A DNA stretch of 64,000 nt from Druceiella hillmani (taxonomy: Eukaryota > Arthropoda > Insecta > Lepidoptera > Hepialidae): positions 15,263,501 to 15,327,500 of the forward strand of contig JAYKKI010000037.1 of assembly GCA_039881145.1 (NCBI GenBank), written 5' to 3'. Position 1 is the first letter of the stretch. Each line of letters opens with the position of its first letter. Below, piece by piece: positions 40,041 to 53,540 of the stretch. Below the pieces are notes generated by a model. That model saw only the letters and a list, made by a program, of their open reading frames with translations, searched no databases and was not told the origin of the DNA. The position numbers were made by a program, and so were the translations under genes.

Positions 40041-40076
40041 TCTATATATATAGATGTACATACATCTATATATAGA
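40041..40076. repeat. TA-rich palindrome with TCTATATA arms
   Basis: TCTATATATATAGATGTA (40041-40058) is mirrored by TACATCTATATATAGA (40061-40076), giving a stem of about 16 bp. Confidence 0.85.
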
Positions 40077-41422
40077 AATTATTACATATGTACAAAGATT
40101 ATTATTACTCTGTGGATCTAAATATGAATTTTTCACGGATGACCAGGGAAGAAATATATTTATTAATTAGTGATATAAAACGATTACCATAAAGAAGATA
40201 ATTTGTTACGATTACATAGGATCAGTTATTCCATAAAATATTTACATAACTCTGGCGAAATTTTTTTAATTAATATTTCATATTCTTGTACGAAAACGAT
40301 GTATCCAAGTAGTAGAGAATGAAAAATATTGATTTAAACTCAGCTTTCAAAAAAGCTAAAATTTATGATTGGTCCATTTTCTTTTACATATTTGTCGTCT
40401 CTTTACTCAAAAGTGTTAATAATTTAATGCAAATTTTTCTCATAAAACAAACTAAATATTTTATCTCATTTCTTCAAATTTTATTTTTATCCTACTAATA
40501 CTTAAATAGAAGTATCAGTGCAACGATACCTTATTTACCATTTTAATACTTCTGTTTCTGTACTGAAAATATATATTTAAGTACATGATGGGAAAAATAA
40601 GAAGTCAATACTCATTTCGTATCTACAGGGATTATCAATGAGGAATTTCGCATCTGAAAAGTTCATTGTATATAATTATTTCAAATATATATTAAATTAA
40701 TTTTTCGTAATTGAAATAAATTTGCTATGAGTAAAATTCATACTCTTTCAATTGTCTTTGTCAGTGAATTGTTGACAATTCGATATTATATTAAGCTTTT
40801 ACAAAAATATATGCACGGAAACATATTTCTTTGGGTGACTTGACACAAAAATTGGAAGTGACTGTTTCAAACATTAACTTTTATCTATTGAGTCAAATTT
40901 AATTATATATGTAACATTTCGTTAGCGCTAAATAATGAGTAATTTTAATTTTATCAATATTTGGGACTTAAATTTGTAAAATAGCTAAATAATGTAAATA
41001 TAGTTTAATATAATTTAATAATTTGTTATTACTTTGAGTTTATCAATTACATTAAACATTTTGGGGTAGTAAGAATTTTATGAGGATTTCAAAATTGTTT
41101 TTTTTTAAACAACTTTTTTGTTAGTAAATCTACTCAGCTTGTAGCTTGATAACTCGGGCCTGTGTTTTTGAATACCGTAAACTAAATTATCGAAATAGAT
41201 TTAATTTTAAGGCAGGCATAAAGCAAATTAAGAAAACACGTTGGCTATTATTTTTTTTAAAAGAAAATTATTCTCTACTTCTCTTAGTATTAAATCTCTT
41301 AGTATTAAGCATGACAGTAACATTTAACTAGGTCAGAAAAAGAGATATTCCAATTATTATAAAAAAGGGTGCCTAAATCTTTCATTTATAAATGACATAT
41401 GAAGTAAATATTGGAAATAAAT
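40077..41422. other. Unannotated AT-rich stretch
   Basis: Nothing recognised. The 61-codon plus frame at 41146-41331 has no motif. Confidence 0.5.
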
Positions 41423-41513
41423 ACTTCCCACATGAGAAAAATATACTTACCATGCCATACTTACCACGTGACAAAAATAATTAACATTAATTTTTCTCAT
41501 GTGGTAAGTATGG
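41423..41513. repeat. Compound direct and inverted repeat
   Basis: Three copies of an ACTTACCACATGAGAAAAAT-like unit: two direct (41423-41443 and 41459-41480) and one inverted (about 41488-41513). The second and third form a hairpin with arms of about 26 bp and a 4-7 base loop. It may be a small fold-back element or a remnant of one. Confidence 0.8.
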
Positions 41514-44000
41514 TGCCTGTACTAGGTATGTAAAATAAATATTTATTTTAAATACATAGAAACTAAATTAATCTTGTATCTAACTTTGTACTAAAAATTA
41601 AATTACGTGACTTACGTAATACAATTAAATTCAAATATGACCAAAAGCTAATTAAAGCTTTATTAGAAGCCACCTAGACGGCGCTGCGTTTTTTTTTCCT
41701 AATTTTTATGGATTCTTTTTTTCACAAATCGCAGCAGCAAATGAAAATGAATTGTATATAATTTAAGTCCAAAATATTTCTTATTATTTTTTTTCCCTTA
41801 ATAATGTATGCATTCAAAACTCTATGAAATTCACCATTAGACGAAGACCATATAGAATAAAGTCACACAGACCTTAAATGGAAAATACATATTAACTTAT
41901 TCTTACCCAAACATAGCTTCATCCAATTTAAACGAGTAGTGGACAATGTAAGTTTCACAGATTTATTGTTCAATTTATTAATGAAATTGAACAATTCAAA
42001 ATAAAATAATTATCAAGACCGGCACAAATTTGAGTAGATTAATTTAATTTTTGACAAACTATCATTTCCTTGCAGTCTCTGTTACTCTTCAGTTTCATTC
42101 TGATTTTAACTGAGCCAAACTCCAACTCGAATTTATCATAGTTATTAATTTTCTACACTGTAGAACACAGGAAAAAAGTTCAATGAAAGATTTTTTTTAT
42201 ATTACAGCCGCTGCCGAGGCCACATAAAATAAGTATGAGAATGTTTTAGAATTTATAACGGTTAATTTTGCCCTTAAGATGTATTTAAATTTTGACCGTC
42301 CAAGTTTTTGGTGTATTTTATTAACAATTTGTCATGGATTTACAGAGAATGGCAATAAAATTTTAATAAAACCTTGATTAGTTTAAATATTAAACTTTCA
42401 GATATTTCGGTCAGAAGTTCTCCTCAATTCTCATTTTCAATTCATTAGTAGACCCTTTAATTTAATTATATAAGTGTATGTGTAAAGTACATATAGTATT
42501 GACGAATTCTTTAATGGTGTTTTTGGTTGAAATTTATGTTATACATATATTAAATTTCTTTCTAATTTTCACTGGTTCCAGTGAACATTTAAATAGTAAT
42601 TAATATATGTATAACCTATATTTCAACCCAAAATACAACTGAAGAGTATTTCGATACAATCTCCACTTACTAGTTAATTTTTTCTTCCATTTATTACGGA
42701 AATAATTTTACGTGTTCCGACTTTTACCTTAGAATTTTCACTGTTCCTTGGATTTTCAGTAAAATATGTATCATACGTTTGGAATTAAAAATAACACCTT
42801 CGAAATAGCTGTTTTCTATTTAGGAAATATCATTCTTCGTTCAGTCAGAAAACACTTGTCTTTAAATATGCTTTTTTAAACTACAAAACACTTCATTTTC
42901 ATTTCGTTTTCCTAACAATAACAAGCTTGTTCTTTAAAGCTATTTTGAATTAAGTCATTCCCATGTTAATAATTCCTTAGTGGTAATTATGACACACTAA
43001 GGTCTGTAAGATCAAATACAGTTTATACCACTGACGGGGTTTAAATATGTTTAGTCGTAATGCTGCGAGATCAATATCTCTTTAACTTTGCTGAAAATTT
43101 AAAGTTTAGGTTAATGTTACTAGTTAGACTAGGTGACTTAAATTCCTCTTATAGATTAACTGCAGCAATATTATTGCCCAGCTATATACTGTTTACATTT
43201 CTGTTAGTAACCTATCGAACAGCAATTGAATTTTAATATTATTTTAGTCGTAGAAAACATATTTTAGAGTTTGTTTGTACTGATAATGGGTTGTAATATT
43301 AACCGATTTATGTCATAAGTTAGTAGGTTTACGTTATTAATAAATCAAAACAAATAGGAAACGCGAGTGACAATTCTGATGTAAAATTGTATTACTATTC
43401 AATGGTATTAAGAATTATTTCCAATGCCCGTACAATTTCGGGGAGGAGAACATTATAACTTTTGAAATAAATAAAAATTTGTTCGGAGTTTGTCTTCTAT
43501 ACCTCGCACCTTCATCATATCGTATCGGACCTTCTCATTTCCAATATATTGGGCGCACTTTTTTCCTAACTAGGTTAAAATGTCCGTCTCAATCGCAATA
43601 AAATGGGGCACTCTTTTTACCTGTGACGATATTATAAAGTTAAAAACAGATGTATCGGTAAAAAGACGCTTTTACTAAGCTAATATTAAATCTTGATAAG
43701 AACATTTAATATCTCTTCCCTAAATTCCTATATAATCAATCATTTAGTCAATAAAAATCTTCAGAGTTGCCAGTGACAAATTAATTTAACTAAGTTTAGC
43801 CAAAGCAGGCTATTGGAATAATGGAATGTCCATTTGGACGTAATCGACAGATTAATTATAAATTGGGATTAATTGATAGTTGGATTAAATTACGATTGGT
43901 TTTACAGGTCTGACAACTTTAGCCGGCAACTCTAAGGTTAGGAGTATGATTTTAATGAATTTGATTTATTTTCGTTATTAGTATTACATAAGTAGGTTCG
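41514..44000. other. Unannotated AT-rich stretch
   Basis: No gene or recognised repeat. Open frames are short. Confidence 0.5.
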
Positions 44001-44151
<151 letters not shown>

Positions 44152-46091
44152 TAACTAAATAGCGTCACTTCTATTCCTAATAATGCATCATGGGTAGATT
44201 GCGATACAACTATTCTTTTTTTTTAAATCATGGCAATTGTTTTCTTAAATTTAAATATTGTTTATGGTCATTAACATGAAAATGTATTAATTTATATATT
44301 TTATTACGCTAAAAGTAGAAATGTGGCAATATATCATATCCTTCTTAGCCATACGAAATTAATTTGATTTTTATGTGTCCCTTTCATTTATATAGCTAAA
44401 CAAAAAAGGAAGTTATAAAAAAGAATAGGATAAACGATAAAATAACAATTGTTTAATTTCAACGTCATAGTCGTTTACAATTTTTAAATAATAATAATTA
44501 CCATTTGAAAATCTGTAAATCCATAATTCGTCTAAATGTCTAAAATTATAAAAAATGCTATAATTAATACGATATTTGAATAATTATTAATACGATATTG
44601 TTTCATTTATCATTTACATAAATTATTTTTTACTTCTTGGTAATAATATTAGTCTAATGTTAATTACGACTTCAAAATAAATCTCCATAGTTCACTTATT
44701 ATTTAACAGTACTCAAAAACATCTATTTAATCTCATTAAAACTTTATATATTTTTGACGGGATAGTTATTTCTTTTAAAATGGAATTAAGCCTAATACGT
44801 ATCGGTGGATTTTTGAGCACACATAATGGGTATCAGTGGTTTCTTATGGCATACGCTGAGTGGTATTGGAATCGAACTACATAAAACATTTTAAAGCAAA
44901 ATAATTTGAATTTTGAATATTGAGTAAGCGTGTACAAAATTATTTTTAATACAAATACGGATGTCATGAAATTAAATGCGTACTTAATACATAAATTAAT
45001 TTTAAAACGATCAAAATATGTCGAATCAAGCACATACACACACGTCACGAAATAAACGCTTTTGTTTTTTAGATTTCTTCCAACAGAGAAAGGACAATTC
45101 ACCGTGACATTGACAAATTATATTAAGGTACATGTTATCATATTGACAATTGGTGCTATTTGTTTATAAACTGACCGGATTGCGCTTGAATAATTGCACA
45201 GTGGATTGAAGAGGTGCTATTCAGTGATAATACATACTGTATATATAATTATTGCCATTTTCGGTTATAGATATTCGATAATTTTCATTTCATTCAAGAC
45301 AATTTTCATTTCGAAAAAACTATTTGCGTAAAGAAATGCTGAAACAGGCCATGGGATTACTGCAGATAATATTTAAGTATGCAAATACAAATTACATGAT
45401 AAGCGAATAAAAGTGCGATGAATAATAAACAAATGGGATGCCTCAAAACTAACACATTATTCATTTTTTTCATGGCGTTCCATTCACGTGATCTTAGCTA
45501 CTCTTCTCTTATCAAATTCTTTTTAACTTATGCTTGAAGGGCAGTTTTTTCAGTATTGAGACTTTTCCAATTTTTAAAAAAAATGAAATGTAGAGAAACT
45601 GAATGAAATTACTTTTTTAGTCTCCTTCATTATTGGTAGTAATTCTCAATTCTTTTCATTGATTTTTTACCACTGTGAAATAAACCAACGCTTTCAAAAC
45701 CATATTGCCAATAAACTGTCTGTTAGCCATTATTAATGTTTCCTTGTAAGACCTTTCTTTCGTGTGCACATAAATATACTTGCAGATTATATTACACAGT
45801 TTATTTGGAATCTTTTTCAAATCATTTTGAAAACTTTTTTACTGATATATCTTCGAAAGTGCAAAGTAGGTCATTATTTTTCAAACATGGCAAAATAACA
45901 TTTGTAAGTTTCTTGACACTTGTACAAAAGGTAAACTAATGATAAGACGTGTCAACAAACTTTATGCAGTGGTCAATTACTTAGGCAATGAGTACGTTTT
46001 ACTTGTAAAACACTCTTACACCCTCATGTAGATAAGACACCAACTGGCATAGGTTTCAGATACGTATAAATATAGAAATTACGTATCTATC
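44152..46091. other. Unannotated AT-rich stretch
   Basis: No gene recognised. A short tandem duplication of TTAATACGATATT occurs at about 44564-44600. The minus frame at 44833-45102 and the plus frame at 45736-45939 carry no known motifs. Confidence 0.5.
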
Positions 46092-46147
46092 GATTTATAC
46101 ATATGTAGTATAGAGATTTATACATATGTAGATTTATACATATGTAT
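46092..46147. repeat. GATTTATACATATGTAG tandem repeat
   Basis: Three copies of this 17-base unit start at 46092, 46115 and 46131. The last two are directly adjacent. Confidence 0.9.
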
Positions 46148-46239
46148 ATATTTTTTAATTCAGTCATTTTATAGCATACTAAATAAAAGAACTGAAATTT
46201 CAGCAAAATAAATACTTTTATATGTCTAATTCTCTGTTT

Positions 46240-46760
46240 GTGAGCCAGTTTTAGCAGGGCGTGAGCAGGAACGGTCGTGTCGGAGTTTTTTTTAGCGACT
46301 TCTTCTCTTTACACATTAGGGAATTTCATGACACAATTTTATTTTATGACAATAAACAAAACACATTTTGCATTATTCGATACATTTATTTCTCTTTATA
46401 TTGTTAAGTTATAAACTATCGGTCTATGGTAACTAAAGTAATTAACATATGCCATTATTGCGGTATTCATATCGATCGTGCACGATCCGCAATAGGTAAG
46501 ATCTATTGTGGATCTTTCGTGAAGAGTTGTCGTTCTGCATGAAAGTAGCCATAAGTTGTAGTCCGCTTCCTATTCAGAAACGTTCGAAATGAAATGATTC
46601 GTTCAGTATTCACTATTGTTATACGAGTCAAAAGTGACGTTACTTCACTTGGGGCGTGGCTCTAAATTTTCATCGTAGATACCAATTTCGGAGGCCAAAT
46701 TGACTGGGTTTTCGTTAACCTCATCCTCCTCCGTTAACTTTGTTTAAATGAATTTTGGAA
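46240..46760. other. GC-richer block with compound palindromes
   Basis: A locally less AT-rich block with CpGs and no long open frame. It contains a nested set of inverted repeats at 46457-46514, listed separately. The right part (46640-46760) is GC-rich for the region (TTGGGGCGTGGCTC; CCTCATCCTCCTCCG). Could be a mobile-element fragment or regulatory DNA. Confidence 0.35.
46457..46514. repeat. Nested palindromes sharing one arm
   Basis: Three overlapping inverted repeats: the perfect 14 bp palindrome GATCGTGCACGATC (46474-46487); ATTGCGG (46457-46463) with CCGCAAT (46487-46493); and GATCCGCAATAG (46484-46495) with CTATTGTGGATC (46503-46514), one mismatch and a 7-base loop. The central CCGCAAT can pair either way, so alternative folds compete. 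Confidence 0.8.
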
Positions 46761-47011
46761 GCTTCCCGCTTCACATTCTTTGATTTTGTGCCCACCATTG
46801 CTGCTTACCAAACTTCAGCGGCTCGTAATTTCCAAAGGTAATAAAATGTTTATAATTTTTTTCGATCTCAAGATTCAATACTTTAGGCCCTATCCAATGA
46901 CATGTTATATAGAACTGTATCATAATTTGTTGCAAATTTATAAGCGTTTCAATTTTTTTCGGAATAGATTTTTATCCACACACTCATACGCGGTGACTCA
47001 TAACTTATGAC

Positions 47012-47280
47012 ATCACCACCGGATATAATTTCAATTTTTCTTTAGGTGATTCCGCATCTGTCCTCTATTGATAGACATATGCGGCGTGGTGCCCGGCCAG
47101 CGAGAGACTGAATGGCTAGAGATCGCCGTACTCACACTTTCGGGGTCGCTCGTGGTTAGAGCGTTCCGGTCGCATACGGACCATGTAAGACAAGGTTCTC
47201 TGTAAAAAATCAAAGGAACCTTCTTTTCGCATAATGAAGTGAAACTTCAATGTGTGCGGTAATGTCTTCCGGTGGTACTT
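47012..47280. mobile_element. Small CG-rich element, possible tRNA-derived SINE or MITE
   Basis: A roughly 270 bp GC-richer block bounded by short inverted CACCACCGGA / TCCGGTGGTAC sequences (47014-47023 and about 47267-47277). Inside, on the plus strand, TGGTTAGAGCG (47153-47163) resembles a tRNA A box and GGTTCTCTG (47194-47202) a decayed B box, about 30 bp apart as in tRNA genes. The GCTC...GAGC and TCCG...CGGA pairs between or beside them resemble D and anticodon stems. No full cloverleaf or acceptor stem is evident. This suggests a tRNA-derived SINE, but the inverted ends would instead fit a MITE. A minus frame at 47031-47213 falls inside and is discounted. Confidence 0.35.
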
Positions 47281-49398
47281 TTACTATTAAATCATTATTT
47301 TAGTATATTTATATGAGCATGTATGTATTTGCTCAGATGCAACAACAAGTCGTCCGAATGGAAATGAAGGTAAAAGTAAGTCTAATTTTAACCCGTTCAT
47401 GGTTAATTTATACCAAATAATACCCACCACTACGTTTGTGAGGAGTTATTTTTTTATTTACTAGCGTACTGAAAATCTACTGAATAAACTGAAGATCAAA
47501 ATATAGTTTGTATCATCACAGCATATCAATATATTTTTCTTTCACTTGACTGCGAAAATTGAAATAACAAATATTTTATTTTCTTGCAATATTATTCACG
47601 ATATCTTATGTTCTGCCCTCATTTCTAAAAATGTCATAGTTCATAAAACAAACACAACTAAAAACTCTGTGTCTAATACATTCATCCTCCAAACGTGCAT
47701 TTTAAACCCCTATATAACTACTAATGACTATCTAAGTATAAAGAGAAAAGAGAAATATACATGAATTAACTTAAGTATTCTCAATTTACAAGGGAAAATT
47801 TCATAAATTCACTTATATGTATTATTACACTACCATCTCATCGACTGTCGAAAACTTACTAAAACATATCGAAACAGTTTTATTCTATTCTTTGTCAATT
47901 TAAAGGTATTATTGTAGCTATGCTAGCGCCACGGAAAAAATATAGAATTAAATTCCGATATTACGATTATGAATAAAATATAGTTCGTTGCTAACTAAGG
48001 CCACTATTGTTACAAGCCACCCGTTGAGCGTATTACATTTCGCTGCCTTTCGTTCCTTAATTTCATGTCCTTAATTTGGATCTCTTATTCTTCCTTATTT
48101 CTTGTTCTTAATTCCGAATCTCTTTAAGATATGGAGATAAAATAAAGCACAAATACTGCTTTTATTCATATGAATGTTATCCATCTATTCATATTCAAAA
48201 CGTATCGTAGACAAACAGACATGCACAAAGAAAAACCAAATATAAATTAAAAAGCTGGTGGGTATGTATGGTGTATAAGACGTAACCCCAGACTATTTCA
48301 ATTAAAAATTCTGTGTACACTGGCCGCCCGCCCCGGGTTTACCTGGAAAAATAGAATTAGTCTTAGTAACTGCATTTTATATTAATAATTTATTCTCTCT
48401 TATTTTATCTTAATATTAATAATTTATAGTAATGTTAATTTGATATGCTTATTTATCACTTGTTCTGTGCTTCAGTCGAACTATAGGACTGTAACCGTCA
48501 ATGTTGAAATTGTAATAATATTAATACCAAGAAAAAATTATTATAATTAGCCAAATTAAACCTGAAACTTTTTATAGTCTTTATTGTTCTACACAAATCT
48601 CTTAAGTATTATTTTGATATTCTATTAACATAATGTATTGTAATAAAATGTCGATAATATATAACGCTAAACTAAATTGGGTTAAATTAAAACATGCAGC
48701 CAGCACACCGTGATTTAATTTTTTAAATCATTATTACTTATATCCTGGACGTAAAAATTGTGTGCCAACTAGATGGTTTTTGTGTTAAATCTTGAAAACG
48801 ACCAAACAAATTATTTAATTATTTTTATTAATTATTTTTTCTGCTTGTGGCTTAGTTCATATGGTTAATTGAATTATTGTGAAGATTTTCTCAATTACTA
48901 ATGTTTGCATTTTAAAAATATTGATAACATATCTTAGTTTAAACCCCAAACAAAATCAATGTGACATTCTTAAAATTATTCATCACTTATTAAATTCGGG
49001 CACTGAGTTATCACTTTATAAGCATTGATTAACTAAATCTTAAATCTATGGAAATCATTTGTTCGTGGTAAATTTTAAGTCAAGTTTTAATCTGAAATTT
49101 GGTTTTATTCAGTAAAAGTAGAATATATTGGGCCTGATATTTTATTAGACTCTTACCAACGTATTTTTATAAAAAGCGCCATCAAAAATATGTTCTCATT
49201 CTATGTCCTATTTCGATCTTGAATAATTTATAAAATACGAAAATGAAAACGACCAGGAAGTTGATATCTTTGATTAAATCATTCAGTTAGGAACAATTCT
49301 ACTTTGCATAAATGATATTTTTTGATAAAGGAGTTTTTAAATACTAATACGTGCATTTGTTGTTTTAAAGACAATTTTCGAAAAATCTATGAGAGTGA
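47281..49398. other. Unannotated AT-rich stretch with a CG-rich motif
   Basis: No gene recognised. GGCCGCCCGCCCCGGGTTTA (48322-48341) is an isolated CG island that resembles the 'GCCCGCCCCGG' block of lepidopteran RTE-like repeats. The plus frame at 47546-47764 has no motif. Confidence 0.45.
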
Positions 49399-49423
49399 AT
49401 ATATATGTGTATATATACGTGTG

Positions 49424-49462
<39 letters not shown>

Positions 49463-49472
49463 AACATATATT
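49399..49472. repeat. Compound (TA)n microsatellite
   Basis: TATATGTG/TATACGTGTG lead, then about 36 bp of TA repeat and a CAAACATATA tail. Confidence 0.95.
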
Positions 49473-51300
49473 TGAAGATTATTTATTTGTAAACACACTC
49501 CTTTAATAAAAAAAAGCTATTTATTTTACGCAATACCATAAAAACTTTCTGTGTAGGGATTAATAGCAAGGACAGTTAACAGAAAAAGTAAGAGGATTGA
49601 ATTGCAACATAAGTAGCACTGGATTATCAGGTTATCCTAAAGTACATATAATAAATTAGAGTGCGGCGGTGAATTTAGTAAAATGGAAAATGTTTACGAA
49701 AGGCTTTAAAATTACTCATACCCCACGCGGAAAAATGGAATAACAGTATGCAAATGTTTGTAAACTCCTTCTCGCTAATCGGCGGTCGGCGTTCCCCGTT
49801 TGTTGATTTAACTTTCCTCTTCCTGTTTGCATGTGATATCTTTATTATACCGTGTACATTTGAATTTCATTATATAATTAGTACATAATATGGATAATGT
49901 ACGAAAGTTTACCATTTATATTATTTTTGTTTTGAAAAGTTCGGAAATATTTTTATCTCCAGCATCAGTTAAAAGGAAGATTCAAAATAGTAATATATAC
50001 TTTAAGTTCTTGCATTATATAGTTCTTTTGCTTATGACTTAAATGCATGGTTGCAAGGTGCATTCATAAATTTTTGAGCTAGTTATGTTCTACATTAGTT
50101 GTATTTTGTTCTACTATTACTTCGGCTTATTTTTAATTATGGGTTAATTATATTGGCACACTATAAGTTAGAAAATTTTTTTACCAAATCCTGAAACACA
50201 ATTTCTCTTTTTTCGTTTTTAACTTAAGTAGCAGAAAAATTAGGTATTTTCTGAGTTAGAACAACATTCCAACCATGCCCGGTATGATTACATTTTCGTG
50301 AATTTAAAACTAAGTAAGAGAGACTAGTCCAGATTCATCCAAACAAACTAACATTATTTTGACCAATGTGCATAACTAAACAATTTTATAGCACTAAAAA
50401 GTTATTGGAAAACAAATAAGTGCAAGCCTTAATTAACTACTGATCGAATAATATGAAATCAAGCCAAATCTTCTTGAAATTAATTCAACCTATTAACAAG
50501 TTATCCCAAAATGGAAAGATAAGATTCAATCAAAATATTTACGAATAATTTTTAAGTGCATAAAAAACATTTCAGTAAGTTTTAAATCAGTAATAACTCA
50601 GTTATTGTTGTCAGTATTAGTGCACTATATGGCTCTAACTAGGATCAATATTTGCAATAATACTTCTTGACGTCTGCAATGTATTGGAAATTCCAAATTT
50701 TAAGGGTCGTGTGATGGGAAACATGTAATTGTTATTTTCATTACATTCAAAATGTTGGCAGTTTGTCTTATCCTAATGTTAACATAGTTACTGAAGAACT
50801 CAGAGTCGTTGTAAAGAATATACCATTTTAAATAATTTAACATTTTCTATTAATATTCTTGACTTACAGTCAAACTTTTGGAGGAACCTGACTCAGAGGT
50901 TCAAAACCAATTGTCAGTTTACAATTACAATTATTTATGGAAAGAAATTATTTAATTATTCTCCTATTAAGATAAAGACTTACTACAATGGATGGTATTA
51001 ATATAACATTATGTATGTATATTTATTAAGTAAACATCCTGAAAGAACTTTTGAAGCATATTTAACTAAATAAAGTCATAAGCTTTGGCAACTTTGTCAT
51101 TATTTATTCCGAGAGTCCAAATGGAAAATGTAAATATGTAAGAAACATAAAATTTCGTGAAAGTATTATATCTCATACGAAAGATTAATTATTCTACAGT
51201 TGTTTCATCAAAATCAACTTAGTAGTTTTCTATATGATGCCTGAGTTTAATTTAATTTCTTCTATAAAATGTTCCAATGGCCATACTAATATATAAATTT
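49473..51300. other. Unannotated AT-rich stretch
   Basis: Nothing recognised. A GC-richer pocket at about 49770-49830 has no open frame of note. Confidence 0.5.
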
Positions 51301-51380
51301 AAAAATATACTAGCTTGTATGTGACGACTTTACCATCACTTTACCCCTTCATCTTCTATGTTGTCTTATCCCGTCCCTCT
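51301..51380 (+). repeat. Possible RTE-like repeat fragment
   Basis: ATACTAGCTTGTATGTGACG followed by ACTTTACC... and TTTACCCCTTCAT resembles the 'TACTAGCT...GCGACTT...ACCCCCT' order remembered from lepidopteran dispersed repeats. Short and diverged. Confidence 0.35.
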
Positions 51381-52378
51381 CTACTATCAATATCTAGCTA
51401 CTCTATACATAAAAAAAAATGTAGAGTTAACCTGTCTGTACATTGAATATATTTCTCAAAGAATGGTTTAGGGGGACATAATAAACGTAATAAAACACAA
51501 AAATATAGAAAATATAGTTTTTTGTCCGTTTGTTTCTTTGTATTTTTTGTAATATACATCTCATAAAAATTATTGATTCAATTAAAATGAGGTTTTTGAA
51601 AACAAAACAAAGAAGTTTATTCAAAGTAATATTTACTTCACTTTTCGCAATTAATTCATTCCCTTGGAAGATATGAATATAGAATATTTCCGAATATTAA
51701 TTTATATTTTGTTAGAATAACAAATACAAAGAAATACCTAGCTACTAGACAGGTAGCAATTAAATAAATATATAGTCTTGTGTGCACTATATCAATAGAT
51801 GGCGCTCCGTATATCTAAATCACGCCATAAAGAAGAGAAATGAGCCGGGGTAGATGTGAAGTGTAGAGTGACACGAGAGGGCCTACAGACGCACGAGAGT
51901 AGACATGGGTGTAAATCATCTTCGGCACATAACATTTTTCAAAGTTGTATACATTCGATATAAGTTTACTTTGTTTTCTCAATTTGTTTAAAATTTGAGA
52001 AAACAAAAGTTATTATTATGTATAAAAAAGTTGTTAATATTTATAATTTGATTAAATTGGTGAGATTAATAAATTAAGATTTCTAGGTTAATAAATTTAA
52101 ATTTAAAAACGTATGAAAATAGTAAATTTGAATTTTTGGAAGCAGAGCGACATTTTATATAGGAAAGTAATTACAAATAACTAAAAACAAAAATTAAAAA
52201 GAGCTAAATATTTAAATAGGGAAAAATTATGTGAATTTAATGAAGTGTCTTTGAAAAATTCATGGTATGTATTTGCCTGTAAAATACTTAGCAGGTGAAC
52301 CATATTTATAACGAATAACACTCATATTTGTAAATAATTTAACATAAAAACCACAAATACTTAAATATTTACATGTTT
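51381..52378. other. Unannotated AT-rich stretch
   Basis: The two minus frames at 51427-51624 and 51815-52006 carry no motif. Confidence 0.5.
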
Positions 52379-52424
52379 GGAATTCTTGTATTACGAGTTC
52401 TGCTCATACTTAACAGGTTTATTA
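52379..52424. repeat. Three-site hairpin motif, copy C
   Basis: GGAATTCTTGTATTACGAG then TTCTGCTCATACTTAACAG. It shares the GAGTTCT-CTCATACTT core with copy A and the TTAACA-GGTTT tail with copy B. The stem is partly degraded here (TTACGAG against CTCATAC). Confidence 0.55.
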
Positions 52425-53075
52425 CTACTTCATTCACTTTAAAGGTTTGCATATATAGTTTGTTTGCCTTGATAGTTCATTACGGAATATTGGGTTGGCT
52501 ATTTCGGCATATCGTCCATTTCATGCCATTTTGTGGTTAACATTGCGTCAGTATTTTCATGTTGAAAAGTGTGTATAAAATATTTGTTTAATTAAGAAAT
52601 GCTATTAATTTTAAATCATCTCAATGTAATTAAAATCTCATTGAATAATGCCATTAGCATTATATTATTGAATTATTTCTATAAAAGTTGTTTATTATTT
52701 ATGAAAAGAATAAGCTATCATGTAACTAGTCTGATTTTCAGTTTAGAAAATTAATTTTTTTTTATTTATGGCAGGTTTATAGATGATAAATGTATATGAT
52801 AGGTGAAAATAATGATAGATGAAAATAATAGTTGGATGCGGAGATATGATCAGTAGAATAAATAAATATTTTCCAGCCATCTTCAACTTTAAAAGAACAT
52901 TCTCTTTGTTTAATTAACTAATTGTTTTGGAGAGTAAATATCTTCAATTTATCCTCATTTCTTAATTTGTCTAACTATCGAAACATATCGAAAATCATTA
53001 CAGAATCCTATTCTGACTCACCTCATGAATGGTAAAGTGAATTTCAATAATTTCAAGTACAGGTAAAACAATAAA
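52425..53075. other. Unannotated AT-rich stretch
   Basis: Nothing recognised. Confidence 0.5.
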
Positions 53076-53135
53076 TATGAGGGTTCCGTACATATTATGC
53101 ACTTATAAAAAATTTAGGGTCTATTTTATTTCCAC
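53076..53135. repeat. Fragment with GGGTTCCGTAC motif
   Basis: ATGAGGGTTCCGTACATATT and a following TTTAGGGTCTATTTT resemble the end of the same lepidopteran-type repeat seen at 37.3 and 53.5 kb. Short and uncertain. Confidence 0.35.
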
Positions 53136-53329
53136 TACTATAAATTCCACAAGCGTATAAAAATCCGTAATCCCACATATAATCAGAAATAATTAATTTT
53201 TCGCTGTTTCGCCTTTCCCTTTGTTATGAGCTTCCTTATTATGCCTCCATTCAAGATTGTAGGTCAATTAGAAGTACTCCATAGGTTTTGATAATCACTG
53301 AGTAAGTATAAGCTATATATAAATAAAAT

Positions 53330-53540
53330 AATATAATTTAAAGGGCCATATCTTTCTTCACGTTCAACAAAAATCTTAAGACTTTTACAGCAATGTAAAG
53401 CTATAGATCGCAGTAGATATTTCAATCCGTTTCCGAGTATAAGAATTTTGGATAGATGAGCTGGCGGATGGGTGAACAATGATAAATATTTTAGGGTTCC
53501 GTCTTTTTTAATTTTGAGGGACAAAACCCAAGAAACCAGT
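53330..53540 (+). repeat. Lepidopteran-type dispersed repeat, copy 2
   Basis: GATGAGCTGGCGGATGGGTG leads into AACAATGATAAATATTTTAG, GGTTCCGTCTTTTTTAATTT and TGAGGGACAAAACCC. This matches the order in copy 1 (37170-37400) and the remembered consensus, in which a GGACGGAC-rich lead is followed by GGGTTCCGTTTTT and a TTTTGAGG block. The 111-codon minus frame at 53264-53599, the longest non-microsatellite frame in the window, lies across it and is probably spurious. Confidence 0.55.

Noticed and set aside
47150..47220. Functional tRNA gene
   Set aside because: No acceptor stem pairing, a decayed B box and no terminator-like T run in the right place. A SINE relic is more likely.
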